The notes: generated by a model from the letters alone, not told the origin. A DNA stretch of 64,000 bases from Sporolactobacillus shoreicorticis (GCF_024125445.1 NZ_JAMXWM010000017.1:1-64000); one strand, 5' to 3'; shown: positions 1 through 9,034, numbered from the stretch's first letter. Translations and numbers: made by a program.

Positions 1-105
1 CCTAAAATAGGGCAGGATCGTGGTTTTTTGTAAAGATGCGGGCGCACGTTAACTGCTGTTCCTCATAAGATAGGCATTATGAGAAACAGCGAGGAGGTAT
101 GTGCT

Positions 106-828
106 GTGCCTAATCATCGATATATCAATTTTCTTGCAAAATTGGCAGTAGACAATGCGCATCCTGGAGGTCATGGTTTGACAGAGGCAATTATTGAGCG
201 ACTAAAGATCCGTGAGAAGAGCAGCATTTTGGATGTAGGTTGTGGTACCGGTGCGACCACCGTATTCCTTGCTGAGAAATTGAAAGCCGATGTAACGGGG
301 ATTGACCTGCATCCGGGTATGATTAAACGAGCAAAAGCACGTGCGGCATTAAGTTTTTCTGCTCCCAAAATTATACAGGCTTCCGCCGAAAAACTGCCGT
401 TTGAATCCGCCTGCTTTGATTGCCTGTTCTCAGAATCTGTGACTGCGTTTACCAATGTCTCTCTGTCTGTTCCGGAATATTTTAGGGTATTGAAGCTTGG
501 TGGCCTGCTTGCTGCTATTGAAATGACTATTGAGAAAGAGCTTGACGCGGACGATAAAGGCCTAATCGAGTCGGTTTACGGGGTCAGTGATGTCCGGACA
601 GAACCCGAATGGCTGTCTATTTGGAAGAATGCAGGATTCGTGGACATGAATTCGTTTCACGCTGATGAAATGAAGACGCGTTCAGAAGACGTACTTCCGA
701 CCTATAATTTAACGAGTATCATTGATGAAGAAGCAATTGACGTTTGGCTTGAGCATATGCAAATGATGCAGAAATTCAAGGATGTGCTTACTTATCGCAT
801 ATTCACGATGAGCAGGCCATGTGAGTAA
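106..828 (+). CDS. Class I SAM-dependent methyltransferase
   Basis: Probable small-molecule methyltransferase of the Rossmann-fold class I type, about 240 residues, substrate unknown. The SAM-binding motif I is clear (ILDVGCGTGATT, about residue 40), followed by the acidic loop TGIDLHPGMI and a later SESVTAFT segment typical of the family. An ATG at 79 is in frame, but the GTG at 106 sits 8 nt after a full GAGGAGG ribosome site, so I place the start there. It converges on yqzE and shares a terminator with it. No neighbour suggests a substrate. Confidence 0.8.
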   Translation: MPNHRYINFLAKLAVDNAHPGGHGLTEAIIERLKIREKSSILDVGCGTGATTVFLAEKLKADVTGIDLHPGMIKRAKARAALSFSAPKIIQASAEKLPFESACFDCLFSESVTAFTNVSLSVPEYFRVLKLGGLLAAIEMTIEKELDADDKGLIESVYGVSDVRTEPEWLSIWKNAGFVDMNSFHADEMKTRSEDVLPTYNLTSIIDEEAIDVWLEHMQMMQKFKDVLTYRIFTMSRPCE

Positions 829-844
829 ATCGAGTAAAAAAATG

Positions 845-886
845 CCCGGCATACGAAATGGATACGTATCCGGGTTATTTTTTTCT
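845..886. terminator. Bidirectional intrinsic terminator between methyltransferase and yqzE
   Basis: Stem CCGGCATACG/CGTATCCGG with one bulged base, followed by a T-rich run on the plus strand and preceded by an A run. It overlaps the end of yqzE and lies just after the methyltransferase stop, so it can serve both convergent genes. Confidence 0.7.
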
Positions 887-1078
887 TTTTTTAAAGTGCT
901 CGCTGATCTGAGCAGCATAACTCTCAATCGCATCGGGAATTTGCCCAAAAAGCTGATTGCGCAATGGCGGGCGATTCGCTTTATGTTCCATGCGGGCCTT
1001 CGCTCTTTCATCACGAGGGGTTTCCATGTAACGAACAAACTGCTCGGTTAAAAAACGAACATACTCATCGGATTTCAT
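875..1078 (-). CDS. yqzE: YqzE family protein
   Basis: Small basic protein of 67 residues matching the YqzE family, which in Bacillus sits directly after comGG. The recognisable part is the N-terminus MKSDEYVRFLTEQFVRYMET followed by a PRDER segment; the C-terminus is Lys/Arg rich (EHFKKRKK). Function in the family is not established; the constant link to the competence pilus operon suggests a related role but this is inference. A double AAGGAG/AAAGGA ribosome site precedes the ATG. It is the last gene of the comG-like operon here. Confidence 0.8.
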   Translation of the reverse strand: MKSDEYVRFLTEQFVRYMETPRDERAKARMEHKANRPPLRNQLFGQIPDAIESYAAQISEHFKKRKK

Positions 1079-1182
1079 AATCCTTTGCTCCTTCGCCTTT
1101 TTACTTTTACTTTGCCCAAAAAGAGAACAATTGATTCATGAAAAACAGGCATTGTTTCTTCTTGAGGTTCGAAGGCATGGAT

Positions 1183-1578
1183 TCACTGGATTAATCGTTC
1201 CATCCATTTTATCGGTTTTCCGCTTTTTTTAGAATAGGTCATCTGGTCAATCTCTTTACGATCATCAGTAATCAGCGTAAATCTAATGATCACATGATCT
1301 TCGATTTCTGTGATATTAAATTGGACGGTACCGTTGCGATAAACGAATGTTCCTTGTTCCGTTAACGATGCCAGCTCACGTTCAAAATCGATAAGCGCGC
1401 ATTCGCGTAATTGTTGGAGCTGAAATTGAGCATATGATTGTTGATAAAACTTTCGGTCGCTGTTCAGAATCAGGAGTGCATGGAATACAAAGGCGAGAAG
1501 TATGAGTGACAAGATCATTGTTAATGGTAGAACAAATCCATTTTGATTATTTTTCCATCCTTTAATCACCAGCATCAT
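1183..1578 (-). CDS. comGG: Competence pseudopilin-like protein ComGG
   Basis: Minor pseudopilin-like component of the competence pilus (type IV pilus-like DNA uptake machine). It has a short basic N-terminus, the motif NGFVLPLTM and one hydrophobic segment (about residues 15-38), followed by a soluble domain, in the order and size expected for ComGG. It lacks the FTLIE processing motif, as ComGG usually does. It overlaps the end of comGF. Start choice is uncertain: two adjacent ATGs and a GTG that overlaps the comGF stop are all possible. Confidence 0.75.
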   Translation of the reverse strand: MMLVIKGWKNNQNGFVLPLTMILSLILLAFVFHALLILNSDRKFYQQSYAQFQLQQLRECALIDFERELASLTEQGTFVYRNGTVQFNITEIEDHVIIRFTLITDDRKEIDQMTYSKKSGKPIKWMERLIQ

Positions 1579-2002
1579 CCTTGACATAGAGTCGATCATC
1601 CCAATAATAATGGCGATTCGCTTTATCTGTTACGCGAATGGAAATAAATTCGCCATCCGATTGAAACGTTGCACTTTTGACTTGCTGAAGGACAATCTCG
1701 TAGCCCATTCTGTTCACTTGACGGATGATCCGTCCGTTTGTCATAAATGCGTAGCTTACATAATCCGTACCTTTTTTCATTGTCAGCATCCGATGATCCG
1801 TTGAACAGGATACTTGGTGAGAGAAATGCAGTTCTGTTGCTGTTTGTATAAAAAATAACCGTGTTTCCTTTTGGGTGTCCCATTGTGGCTGGAATCGCTG
1901 ATTCATGAATGCTGTTACATTGACGGCTAGACTAACGATGATCAGAAAAACAGAGAGGGCGAGCATCATGGATAACAGCGTATAGCCTGCTTGGTTTTTC
2001 AT
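1562..2002 (-). CDS. comGF: Competence minor pseudopilin ComGF
   Basis: ComGF-like pseudopilin of 146 residues. The N-terminus (MKNQAGYTLLSMMLALSVF) carries a prepilin-like G-Y-T-L segment and a single hydrophobic helix, then a beta-rich C-terminal domain as in the family. The ATG overlaps the comGE stop codon (ATGA), so translation is probably coupled. Identification rests on the gene order GC-GD-GE-GF-GG plus these features. Confidence 0.8.
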   Translation of the reverse strand: MKNQAGYTLLSMMLALSVFLIIVSLAVNVTAFMNQRFQPQWDTQKETRLFFIQTATELHFSHQVSCSTDHRMLTMKKGTDYVSYAFMTNGRIIRQVNRMGYEIVLQQVKSATFQSDGEFISIRVTDKANRHYYWDDRLYVKDDAGD

Positions 2003-2328
2003 TTTTTAGCTTCTCCAATGACTTTATGCATGTGTCCTTTGTAATTCCAGCTGATACTTATACAGACAGAGTGCTCATTTTTTTCGATCCATTTGATATG
2101 AAAATCTTGTGAGGTCTCAGGTTTATCGGAAATAGCACCATCCGATTTCCACGACATTAAATGATAGCGAAGCAAGCTGACAGCCTCGTGGTTCTGCTTG
2201 ACAAGCTGCCGTTCTTGATCAACGTGCACGAGCAGCGGAGTGGCAATAAGGATCAGAAGGGTGAGAATGGCAAGTGCGGTCATGGCTTCTGGGAGGAAAA
2301 GCCCGCGTTCATCCTGCTGTTTTTTCAT
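1999..2328 (-). CDS. comGE: Competence minor pseudopilin ComGE
   Basis: ComGE-like protein, about 109 residues from the preferred start. It shows RGLFLPEAMTALAIL, with the Glu of a prepilin-type cleavage region and one hydrophobic helix of about 20 residues. An in-frame upstream ATG (2349) exists, but the MKKQQDERG start gives the usual short basic leader. It overlaps the end of comGD by about 20 nt, consistent with a tightly packed operon. ComGE assembles with ComGC, GD and GG in the Bacillus pseudopilus (family knowledge). Confidence 0.75.
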   Translation of the reverse strand: MKKQQDERGLFLPEAMTALAILTLLILIATPLLVHVDQERQLVKQNHEAVSLLRYHLMSWKSDGAISDKPETSQDFHIKWIEKNEHSVCISISWNYKGHMHKVIGEAKK

Positions 2329-2770
2329 AGTAGTATCTGCCCTGACCAAGAAGCAATACGAGCCGATAGCGAATGCTTCCCAATGATATTGTAAATGTTT
2401 TTATCGTTGAAAAATGGCCTAACTGATTAATCATAATTGAATTCTCCTGATAGCCGCTGTAGATTGTAATTCGGGGATTTATTTCGGTGCGTTCAACTCT
2501 ATCTTTAATCGCGACATAATAAAAATGTCCGGAATTATTGAAGACAATTCGGGCAACATCAGATTCGCTGATTGCGCCCACCTGTGTTTCATGAATGGTC
2601 TCATCAAGTTCGCTCATAAAATGTCTGAGTGTTACTTCATCAGATAGATGAGAAAAAGCGAAAAAAGAAATGGGGGTAAGGATGCAGGCGATTGATAAGA
2701 CAATCAATACTTCAATCAGTGTGAACCCGAAATCCTGTGTGAAAATTCTATTATGGTGCACTGACTTCAC
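2309..2770 (-). CDS. comGD: Competence minor pseudopilin ComGD
   Basis: ComGD-like prepilin, 153 residues. The class III cleavage motif GFTLIEVLIVLSIA is present at about residue 15, with cleavage expected after the Gly by the prepilin peptidase ComC (not in this window). The rest is a typical pilin-like soluble domain. Its start lies inside the 3' end of comGC, a 20-nt overlap, which suggests coupled translation of a stoichiometric complex. Confidence 0.85.
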   Translation of the reverse strand: MKSVHHNRIFTQDFGFTLIEVLIVLSIACILTPISFFAFSHLSDEVTLRHFMSELDETIHETQVGAISESDVARIVFNNSGHFYYVAIKDRVERTEINPRITIYSGYQENSIMINQLGHFSTIKTFTISLGSIRYRLVLLLGQGRYYYEKTAG

Positions 2771-3077
2771 CGGTTACTTTGTCATAAACTAGTGGTGTGC
2801 CGTCCGATGCTTTGACACTGCTGACGTAGTCGGGGATGAGGTCATTCAGACTGTCTGGTAGCGCTCCATCATGATCCATCTGATAGGCAGCTAATTGACT
2901 TTGAACCAGCTTAACGGTGGCATCGGTGCTTTTACTCATCACTACATCATTTGATTTAGTCATATTGGGGACAGCAATCAAAAGCAATATGGATATGATG
3001 AACAATACAATCATCATTTCAATTAGTGTGAATCCGCGTTGCGAGGCAAAAACAAATTTGTTAAAGGCTTTGATCAT
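2751..3077 (-). CDS. comGC: Major competence pseudopilin ComGC
   Basis: Major pseudopilin of the DNA-uptake pilus, 108 residues, the usual ComGC length. It has a basic leader, the prepilin peptidase site RGFTLIEMMIVLFIISILLL and the conserved pilin segment with SLNDLIPDYV. A good AAAGGAG site precedes the ATG. In Bacillus comGC is the third gene, after the ATPase comGA and membrane protein comGB; here the next upstream gene is an unrelated, oppositely oriented DUF6506 gene. comGC is therefore the first gene of the local unit. Confidence 0.9.
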   Translation of the reverse strand: MIKAFNKFVFASQRGFTLIEMMIVLFIISILLLIAVPNMTKSNDVVMSKSTDATVKLVQSQLAAYQMDHDGALPDSLNDLIPDYVSSVKASDGTPLVYDKVTGEVSAP

Positions 3078-3499
3078 GCGAAGAACTCCTTTATGGTGGG
3101 ATTAAAAAATGGACAAGGTTAATGCTAATGCGTTTTTTGAAATAGACATGTTGGAAATGGTGCGGAACGGCAGATTCAGTTATTTATTTATGAGAGACAG
3201 AAATGCAGGAAAGAGGGTTAAAAGAAGCAGAGGTTGCGGATGTTGGAAAAAAACGGAATCTTATTCATGACCAGTCAAAGTGAAAACTTTATCAACTTCC
3301 TAACTCATTTGAATAGAAACGTCGAGTCTTCGATCACCTCCATAATTATGAACCACAAATAGCAAAAACCTTCCCAATGGTAATAATTTCGACATCCTTA
3401 GACAATTACCTTTTCTTATGCAGAAAAAAATGTGGCAAATGAATGAATACTTCATTTTGAACGGCATGAAATGACTAAGAAACTGTGAACTAAATTATT
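3078..3499. other. Intergenic region upstream of comGC
   Basis: No gene in either strand. I translated the comGC-proximal 170 bases on the minus strand and found no remnant of the C-terminus of ComGB. The region should hold the comGC promoter, but I cannot point to convincing boxes or a ComK site. Confidence 0.5.
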
Positions 3500-3527
3500 T
3501 TGAAAACGCATACACAAATGTTATGCT
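3500..3527 (+). promoter_or_regulatory. Sigma-A type promoter of the DUF6506 gene
   Basis: TTGAAA (3500-3505), 16-nt spacer, TATGCT (3522-3527), ending 39 nt before the start codon. Confidence 0.5.
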
Positions 3528-3566
3528 CTTATAGAGCAATCAGTTATTTTAGAGAGGGTGGGAGAG

Positions 3567-3875
3567 ATGGCAGAAGTAAAAGCAGCATTTCTTTTTATCG
3601 GTCCCGAAATTGACACGTCACATGCTCAGGCCCAGATCAGGACTCCTGTTATTAACCTGAAAGTGGTTGGAGTAAAGAATTATGAAGAAGCAGTGAAGGC
3701 GGCTGTGGCGCTGGCTGATGATGGCGTGAAATGTATTGAATTATGCGGCGGATTCGGAAATGAAGGCGTAGGCAAAATTTCGGCTGCGGTTACAGGGAAG
3801 GCTTCGGTTGGTGTTGTGCGCTTTGATCATCATCCCGGCCTTGGATTTCAGAGCGGTGATCACGTGTTTCATTGA
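3567..3875 (+). CDS. DUF6506 family protein
   Basis: Protein of 102 residues resembling the DUF6506 family of small alpha/beta proteins. Visible features are the start AEVKAAFLFIGPE, the Gly-rich segment IELCGGFGNEGVGKIS and a His pair near the C-terminus (FDHHPG). No enzymatic role is known to me. A GTG at 3558 is in frame, but the ATG at 3567 has an AGAGGG site at 8 nt and is preferred. It stands alone with its own promoter and terminator. Confidence 0.7.
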   Translation: MAEVKAAFLFIGPEIDTSHAQAQIRTPVINLKVVGVKNYEEAVKAAVALADDGVKCIELCGGFGNEGVGKISAAVTGKASVGVVRFDHHPGLGFQSGDHVFH

Positions 3876-3884
3876 GAAGTGTAT

Positions 3885-3920
3885 AAAAAATGGCCGGGCA
3901 AATAGGCTCGACCATTTTTT
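3885..3920. terminator. Bidirectional intrinsic terminator
   Basis: AAAAAATGG/CCATTTTTT outer stem continuing into CGGGC/GCTCG after one mismatch. It separates the DUF6506 gene from the convergent aldo/keto reductase gene. Confidence 0.85.
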
Positions 3921-3928
3921 CATGAAAT

Positions 3929-4768
3929 TTAAAATTCTTCATATCTGGAAGGGTCCTGATCAAAGGTTCTGCCATGCGGATGACTTAGTTTTCCAATCGT
4001 TTGCATTTCTTCATCGCTCAGTGAGAAATCAAAGAGTGAAAGATTTTCTAATTGACGCTTCGGTGAAGATGATTTTGGCAACGGAAGGGCACCAAGCTGT
4101 ACATGCCAGCGCAGGATAATCTGAGGTATAGATTTTTCATGTGCATCGGCAATTTTTTTTATCGCTGGATCTTGCAATAATTTGTTTGCCCGCCCCAATG
4201 GACTCCATGATTCGGTTAGAATACCATGTTCCTTATCATACGCTCTCTGTTGCTCCTGTGAAAAATAAGGATGCAGTTCAACTTGATTAACGCTTGGGGT
4301 GACGCCAGTTTCTTTTATCAGGCGGTCTAAGTGTTCGGGCAGGAAGTTGCAGACACCGATGGAACGAATCAAGCCCCATTTCTGTGCGTCGATTAACGCT
4401 TGCCATGCTTCTACATATAAATCCTTGCTTGGGTTCGGCCAATGGATCAAATACAGATCGTAGTAGTCCAGTCCTGCTCGAAAGAGTGATTCTTGGATTG
4501 TCGTTATCGCTTCATCATAGCTATGATGACGTCCGGGCAATTTGGAGGTAATGATCAATTCTTCACGTGAGACGGAACTGCGTCGTACCGCTTCACCAAG
4601 CGCGCCTTCATTTTCGTAATTAAATGCCGAATCGAGTAAACGGTAACCTGTGTCAATGGCACTTAATATGGAATTAATGCCTGAGGCGCCGTTCAGTTTG
4701 TAGGTACCGAAACCAACAGCAGGCAATTGCAATCCATCGTTAAGTGTTTTTTGTGGAATAGTTGTCAT
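3929..4768 (-). CDS. Aldo/keto reductase family oxidoreductase
   Basis: NADPH-dependent carbonyl reductase of the AKR superfamily, about 279 residues, cytosolic. The catalytic tetrad is visible: Asp and Tyr in LLDSAFNYENE, Lys in TSKLPG and His in YLIHWPNP. The C-terminal nucleotide-binding loop PLPKSSSPKRQLENL is also intact. It resembles the 2,5-diketo-gluconate/methylglyoxal reductase (YvgN-like) branch; the actual substrate cannot be read from sequence. The ATG at 4768 follows a GGAGGAG site at 7-8 nt, which decides it over the upstream in-frame ATG at 4789. Confidence 0.85.
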   Translation of the reverse strand: MTTIPQKTLNDGLQLPAVGFGTYKLNGASGINSILSAIDTGYRLLDSAFNYENEGALGEAVRRSSVSREELIITSKLPGRHHSYDEAITTIQESLFRAGLDYYDLYLIHWPNPSKDLYVEAWQALIDAQKWGLIRSIGVCNFLPEHLDRLIKETGVTPSVNQVELHPYFSQEQQRAYDKEHGILTESWSPLGRANKLLQDPAIKKIADAHEKSIPQIILRWHVQLGALPLPKSSSPKRQLENLSLFDFSLSDEEMQTIGKLSHPHGRTFDQDPSRYEEF

Positions 4769-5182
4769 TAAATCGTTCTCCTCCTTCATTTTTAGTTTAG
4801 CATCCTCATTTTTCCAAGTCTAATAAAGTGGCTTCGTAAATGAATTTCCAATCAAACGAACGAGCAAGCAAGAGAGTACAGCAGCTGTATCTAACTAGTA
4901 AAAAAGGTGTTGGTTTGAATCTAGATCAATTCAAGGATAGGGTCCGGGTTAAAAAATGATAGCCCCTATGGAAATTAACGTAGAAAAATAGGACCAATTG
5001 ATTGAATAATTTATCATTTATTGCCTCTGCCTCTTAAACTCGATCTATCAGAAAATTCATTATTAATAAATCCTTGTTAAATTGCTTATACTCATATATC
5101 TTATAAATAACGAATATCTTTTAAAACGAAAGCATAACATGGAACGTTAATTGATAAATTAATCTTTTTGAGGTGAACGATC
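4769..5182. other. AT-rich intergenic region
   Basis: About 410 bases between divergent genes with no supported ORF. It must hold the promoters of the aldo/keto reductase and of the L,D-transpeptidase, but no confident -35/-10 pair was found. Confidence 0.5.
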
Positions 5183-5197
5183 ATTCGTAAGGTAAAT

Positions 5198-6568
5198 GTG
5201 ATTATTGTAAGCAGCAGTGCTCTGATTCTTGCAATATTTGTTTTCGGACTGATGGGTTACTTTCAAGCCACACATTTTAATACAAATGTAACGATTAACG
5301 GTGTCAAAGTCGGCCATCTGAAACCCGAACAAGTAGTGACTAAGTTAGCTGCACAATCCCTAAAAAATGATGTTTTTATTGGGGATGAGAAGATTATCAA
5401 CGGTAAGAATACAGTAGCTAAATTTACGAAAAAAGATTTAGCGGCCGTGAATCGAGTTTTTAAAAAGCAGCAGACTTGGCTGCCATCATTTAAGAAAAAA
5501 AATTATGCACTTAACCCGGCAGAAAACGACGATTATCGATCAGGTACACTAAAGAAACAAGTGGAATCCCGGTTAAAACAATTAAACAAAAAATTGAAAG
5601 CACCAAAAGACGCCTATGCCTACATAGAAGATGGAGATCTGAAGGTATCTAAAAGTGAAGCCGGCAGGCAATATGACGTGGAGAAGCTCATGCGTGCCTA
5701 TGACAAGCAGGAGTACAACAGTGAAATTCATCTGACGGCATGGCGCCTGCATCCGATTAAGGAAGACAGCAAAATAGTTGAAAATGAGACTAAAATACTT
5801 AAATCGCTCTTGAATCAGAGCGTAAATTATTCGGTACAAAATAAAGTTTACGCGCTGAAAGCAAGTGAGTTGATCAAAAATGCAAAAGCAACATCGAATA
5901 TGAAAGTGACTATTGATCCAAGTGTGCTGAAAAATAAAATTGAAGAGATCAATAAGAACCAATCAACATTAAATAAGAAATCTCCATTTAAGACACATAC
6001 AGGCAAAGTTATTTCAGTTCAGGGACAATCCTACGGATGGGCGCTGAATGTAAGCAAGGAAACCAATCGGATTCAGAAGGCGTTTGAAAATGGAAAAACG
6101 TCACTGAAAGCCTACAATGTCTATGGTGTCGGATACAGTACCTATGGAATTGGTTATCATAACACAACGAATAACGGAATTGGAAACAGCTATGCAGAAA
6201 TATCTATTTCGGAACAAAAAATATGGATCTATAAAAATGGCAAACTCGTTGTAACTACTGACGTAGTGACCGGACGCCATGATACAAATGAAGATACACC
6301 TAAGGGACTGTGGTATATCATGTATAAGGAATCGCCTTCAACGCTTGAAGGAAGTGAGGCAGGCAATCCTAATTATTCAGTGAAGGTTGATTATTGGGCA
6401 CCGTTCACACTCAGCGGCTGTGGATTCCATGATGCCAGTTGGAGAAGAAACTGGAAAAAAGATGCCTATTTAACGCAGGGATCAGGTGGCTGTGTGAATA
6501 CTCCTCCGTCTATAATGAAAACTGTTTATGATAATCTCGAACAAAACGAACCGGTGATTATTTACTAG
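5198..6568 (+). CDS. Membrane-anchored L,D-transpeptidase with peptidoglycan-binding region
   Basis: Cell-envelope enzyme expected to make 3-3 cross-links in peptidoglycan. Residues 1-25 form a membrane anchor. Residues about 30-260 resemble the repeated PG_binding_4 region that precedes many YkuD domains. Residues about 330-456 are the YkuD domain, with YAEISISEQKIWIY and the active-site stretch ending GSGGCVNTP; the catalytic Cys is the second-last motif residue group. The usual SHGC reads SGGC here. The GTG at 5198 has a close AAGG, but an in-frame ATT at 5183 has a better placed AGGTGA and would add the basic residues RKVN before the anchor. Confidence 0.85.
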   Translation: MIIVSSSALILAIFVFGLMGYFQATHFNTNVTINGVKVGHLKPEQVVTKLAAQSLKNDVFIGDEKIINGKNTVAKFTKKDLAAVNRVFKKQQTWLPSFKKKNYALNPAENDDYRSGTLKKQVESRLKQLNKKLKAPKDAYAYIEDGDLKVSKSEAGRQYDVEKLMRAYDKQEYNSEIHLTAWRLHPIKEDSKIVENETKILKSLLNQSVNYSVQNKVYALKASELIKNAKATSNMKVTIDPSVLKNKIEEINKNQSTLNKKSPFKTHTGKVISVQGQSYGWALNVSKETNRIQKAFENGKTSLKAYNVYGVGYSTYGIGYHNTTNNGIGNSYAEISISEQKIWIYKNGKLVVTTDVVTGRHDTNEDTPKGLWYIMYKESPSTLEGSEAGNPNYSVKVDYWAPFTLSGCGFHDASWRRNWKKDAYLTQGSGGCVNTPPSIMKTVYDNLEQNEPVIIY

Positions 6569-6636
6569 ATTAATAGAATAAGCGATTAAGACAACTTGAA
6601 ATCTGAAAGCCACTGAAAAACTGAATAATGCTATCG

Positions 6637-6676
6637 AAAAGGCAACTCAAAAATTCATTTTTGAGTTGCCTTTTCC
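6637..6676 (+). terminator. Intrinsic terminator after the L,D-transpeptidase
   Basis: Near-perfect hairpin AAAAGGCAACTCAAAAA / TTTTTGAGTTGCCTTTT with a 4-nt loop. Confidence 0.9.
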
Positions 6677-6881
6677 TTTGACTGGAGAGATAAAACCCTG
6701 CTTCTTTACCCCATGAGCTTTACTATTTTCTTTACATTGACTGTGAATAGCGCCATGGCTTTTTTGCTTTTGTGAACAAACGAGAAAGCATCAGCAGTCA
6801 AGCTATTTTAAGAAGGATACAACAGATGCGGCAGAGAATAGTCAAATAAGCGCACAAAATTAGAATTCAGGGGCGATTTAA

Positions 6882-7454
6882 ATGGGATTAAAAACGGTGT
6901 TGATTATTAATGGAAAGATACACGGTACGATCATGTTGCAAAAGGAGACTTGAATACATTTCTATGCGATACGGCAGCCGGATATTTGGGCGATAAAGGC
7001 TATGAAGTGCTCACGACACACGACAGTTGTCGTTGACGGCTACGACGTCAGGAAGGAAGAAAACAAGTGGGTGAAGGCGAATGTTATTTTCTTCCAATTT
7101 CCGATCTACTGGTTTGCGGCACCTGCTGCTCTGAAACGTTACATCGAAGACGTTTACAATTACGGCCTTTTCTATTCCAGTGTATCCGAGTACGGAAGAG
7201 GTGGATTGCTGAAGGGAAAAAGTTATTTACTGTCCACGACTTGGAACGCACCGAAAGATGTATTTGACGCCCCTGGCAGTTTTTTCAACGGCCGCTCTGT
7301 CGATGAAGTACTTGCAGTATTTCATGATACTCAAGCCTTTGTTGGCTTGACCAAACTGCCGAGCGTGTCGTTTCATGATGTTATTAAAAATCCGGATGCT
7401 CAAGTATATGCGGAGCAATTAAAAGTTCATTTAAAGACTATTTTTGGATTGTGA
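6882..7454 (+). pseudogene. MdaB-like NAD(P)H quinone reductase, frameshifted
   Basis: Flavodoxin-fold NAD(P)H dehydrogenase (quinone) of the MdaB/YwrO type, which reduces quinones by two electrons. The reading frame starts at 6882 (MGLKTVLIINGK), slips near 6917 into a second frame (GKDTRYDHVAKGDLNTFLCD) and returns near 7018 to the first frame, which runs to 7454 with the family motifs FPIYWFAAPAALKRYIEDV and LSTTWNAP. The two slips compensate. As written the product would stop early, so I call it a pseudogene; a pair of sequencing indels would give the same picture. A GGGG ribosome-like site precedes the ATG. Confidence 0.75.
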
Positions 7455-7503
7455 TCCGTAATAAATCCGATGCAAGATGAACCCCATACAATTGGAATTC
7501 GAC

Positions 7504-8448
7504 TTAATCAGCGGCCTTCTGTTCTTTGTTGGAAACGAATTTAGTGACTGAGCTTTGCTTTTCTCTGCCTTTGGATAGAAAAATAGTAATTCCGGTAAGG
7601 ATGACAAGAATACCAATACTTTGCTGGAGTGTGACACCTTGTCCCAAAATGAGATAAGCAAGAACACAGGTTCCAATCGGTTCGCCGACAATACTCATTG
7701 AGATCGTTGATGTGCTCAGCCACTTTAGCAGCCAATTGAAAATGGTCTGCCCGAAAACGGTTGAAATGAGAGCGAGACATGCAAACCATAACCAGTTATT
7801 CGCCGAATAACCGATGAGTGAGTATCCACTGAGCAGCGAGTAAGTGAGCAGTAAAACAGAACTGCTGCCATACCCGATCAATACGTAGGGAATGAGCGGC
7901 AGCTGCTTTCGCAGTCCCTGACCAAGAAAAAAATATCCAGTGATTAATCCGGCTGCGATGAATGCAAGTATGTCGCCGAAAAATGCTGCGCCGCTTACTT
8001 GGAAATCCTGCCAACTGATTAGCGTGCTTCCTGAAATCGCCAGAAGTCCGCCGAATAGTGCTTGGCGGGTTATTTTTTCTCCAAAAAGAAAATAACCTCC
8101 GATAAAGGCAAATAACGGCTGCAAGGTGACGAGTACGGTCGAGCTTGCGACAGAGGTGAATCGGAGTGATTCGAACCACAGCGCATAGTGGGCGGCAAGA
8201 AAGAATCCAGCCAGTATGCCGAGAAGCCATTGCTTTGCAGACAATTGTCGTAGTGCTGTTCGGCTCGTTGTATTGAACAAAAGGAAAGGCAACAATACTG
8301 CTGTTGAAATAAGCATGCGATAGCCGGCAATAATTGTCGACGGGGCATCCGATAATTTAACAAAAATAGCTGAAGCGGAAAGCGAAAATGCGGCAAAAAA
8401 GAGAATAATATATAAGTACTTGCGTTTCATTGATTCCAGATCGACCAC
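7504..8448 (-). CDS. EamA/DMT family transporter
   Basis: Drug/metabolite transporter superfamily protein of about 314 residues with ten predicted hydrophobic helices in two EamA repeats, in the cytoplasmic membrane. Such proteins usually export amino acids or other metabolites; the substrate is unknown here. The N-terminal repeat contains GYRMLISTAVLLPFLLF and the second ends with GIL-VILTGITIF. The GTG at 8448 has an AGGAG site 5 nt upstream, which favours it over the ATG at 8430. No operon partner. Confidence 0.8.
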   Translation of the reverse strand: MVDLESMKRKYLYIILFFAAFSLSASAIFVKLSDAPSTIIAGYRMLISTAVLLPFLLFNTTSRTALRQLSAKQWLLGILAGFFLAAHYALWFESLRFTSVASSTVLVTLQPLFAFIGGYFLFGEKITRQALFGGLLAISGSTLISWQDFQVSGAAFFGDILAFIAAGLITGYFFLGQGLRKQLPLIPYVLIGYGSSSVLLLTYSLLSGYSLIGYSANNWLWFACLALISTVFGQTIFNWLLKWLSTSTISMSIVGEPIGTCVLAYLILGQGVTLQQSIGILVILTGITIFLSKGREKQSSVTKFVSNKEQKAAD

Positions 8449-9034
8449 TCCAGCTCCTGAGGTTTGTACAAAAGATGATAAGTTGATTCTATCATAAACG
8501 TCAGGTTTCTCATTATTTTTTTTAATTACTAAAATTGCTGATTGATGATATACTGGTTGCCCGGTGCGTAAGAGTGAATTTTAATCAAGAGAAAAAAAGC
8601 CTAGTTTGTTTTTGCGGCTCAGAGACTTCCACAAGAATATTAAATAAGCATCATTGAAGTCTCTATTAGTCGTGTTTTATCGGTCAAGTGATTTTTTTGT
8701 TTTTTATAGAGAAAAACGGCCTGAATGTACTCGAAAATTCATTACAGAGGTGAAATGGTGTCTAGGATCTTCGTTCTTTGTTTTGGGGATTCTTCATGAT
8801 CGAACAGCATTAATTGGACGCTCACATTTATGATTATCCTGATTGCGAGGAAGGCTTTCGCGCTCCGGTCGGTTTTATGCTGCAGCAAATTCCGTTCGAG
8901 AATGCACGAAATACATACATGGTCATTTTTGCGCATGGTGATGTTGATAATGATCGTCTTCGAAATGCATCAGAAAGTACCGAGATGTAAACTTATTTTG
9001 TCTAGAAAAATGAAGTGCTTTGGAGGGAAACAGA
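8449..9034. other. Intergenic region with inverted repeat and a coding remnant
   Basis: A 9-bp inverted repeat AGAGACTTC/GAAGTCTCT (8621-8629, 8656-8664) has no U-tract. At 8813-8989 an open stretch on the plus strand reads DAHIYDYPDCEEGFRAPVGF and continues about 40 residues to a TAA just before the rhodanese gene. It lacks a good start and looks like the 3' end of a decayed gene that I do not recognise. A short frame at 8756 (RIFVLCFGDS) may belong to the same remnant. Confidence 0.35.

Noticed and set aside
5582-5962. 126-codon minus-strand ORF inside the L,D-transpeptidase gene
   Set aside because: Antisense shadow of a well-supported gene.
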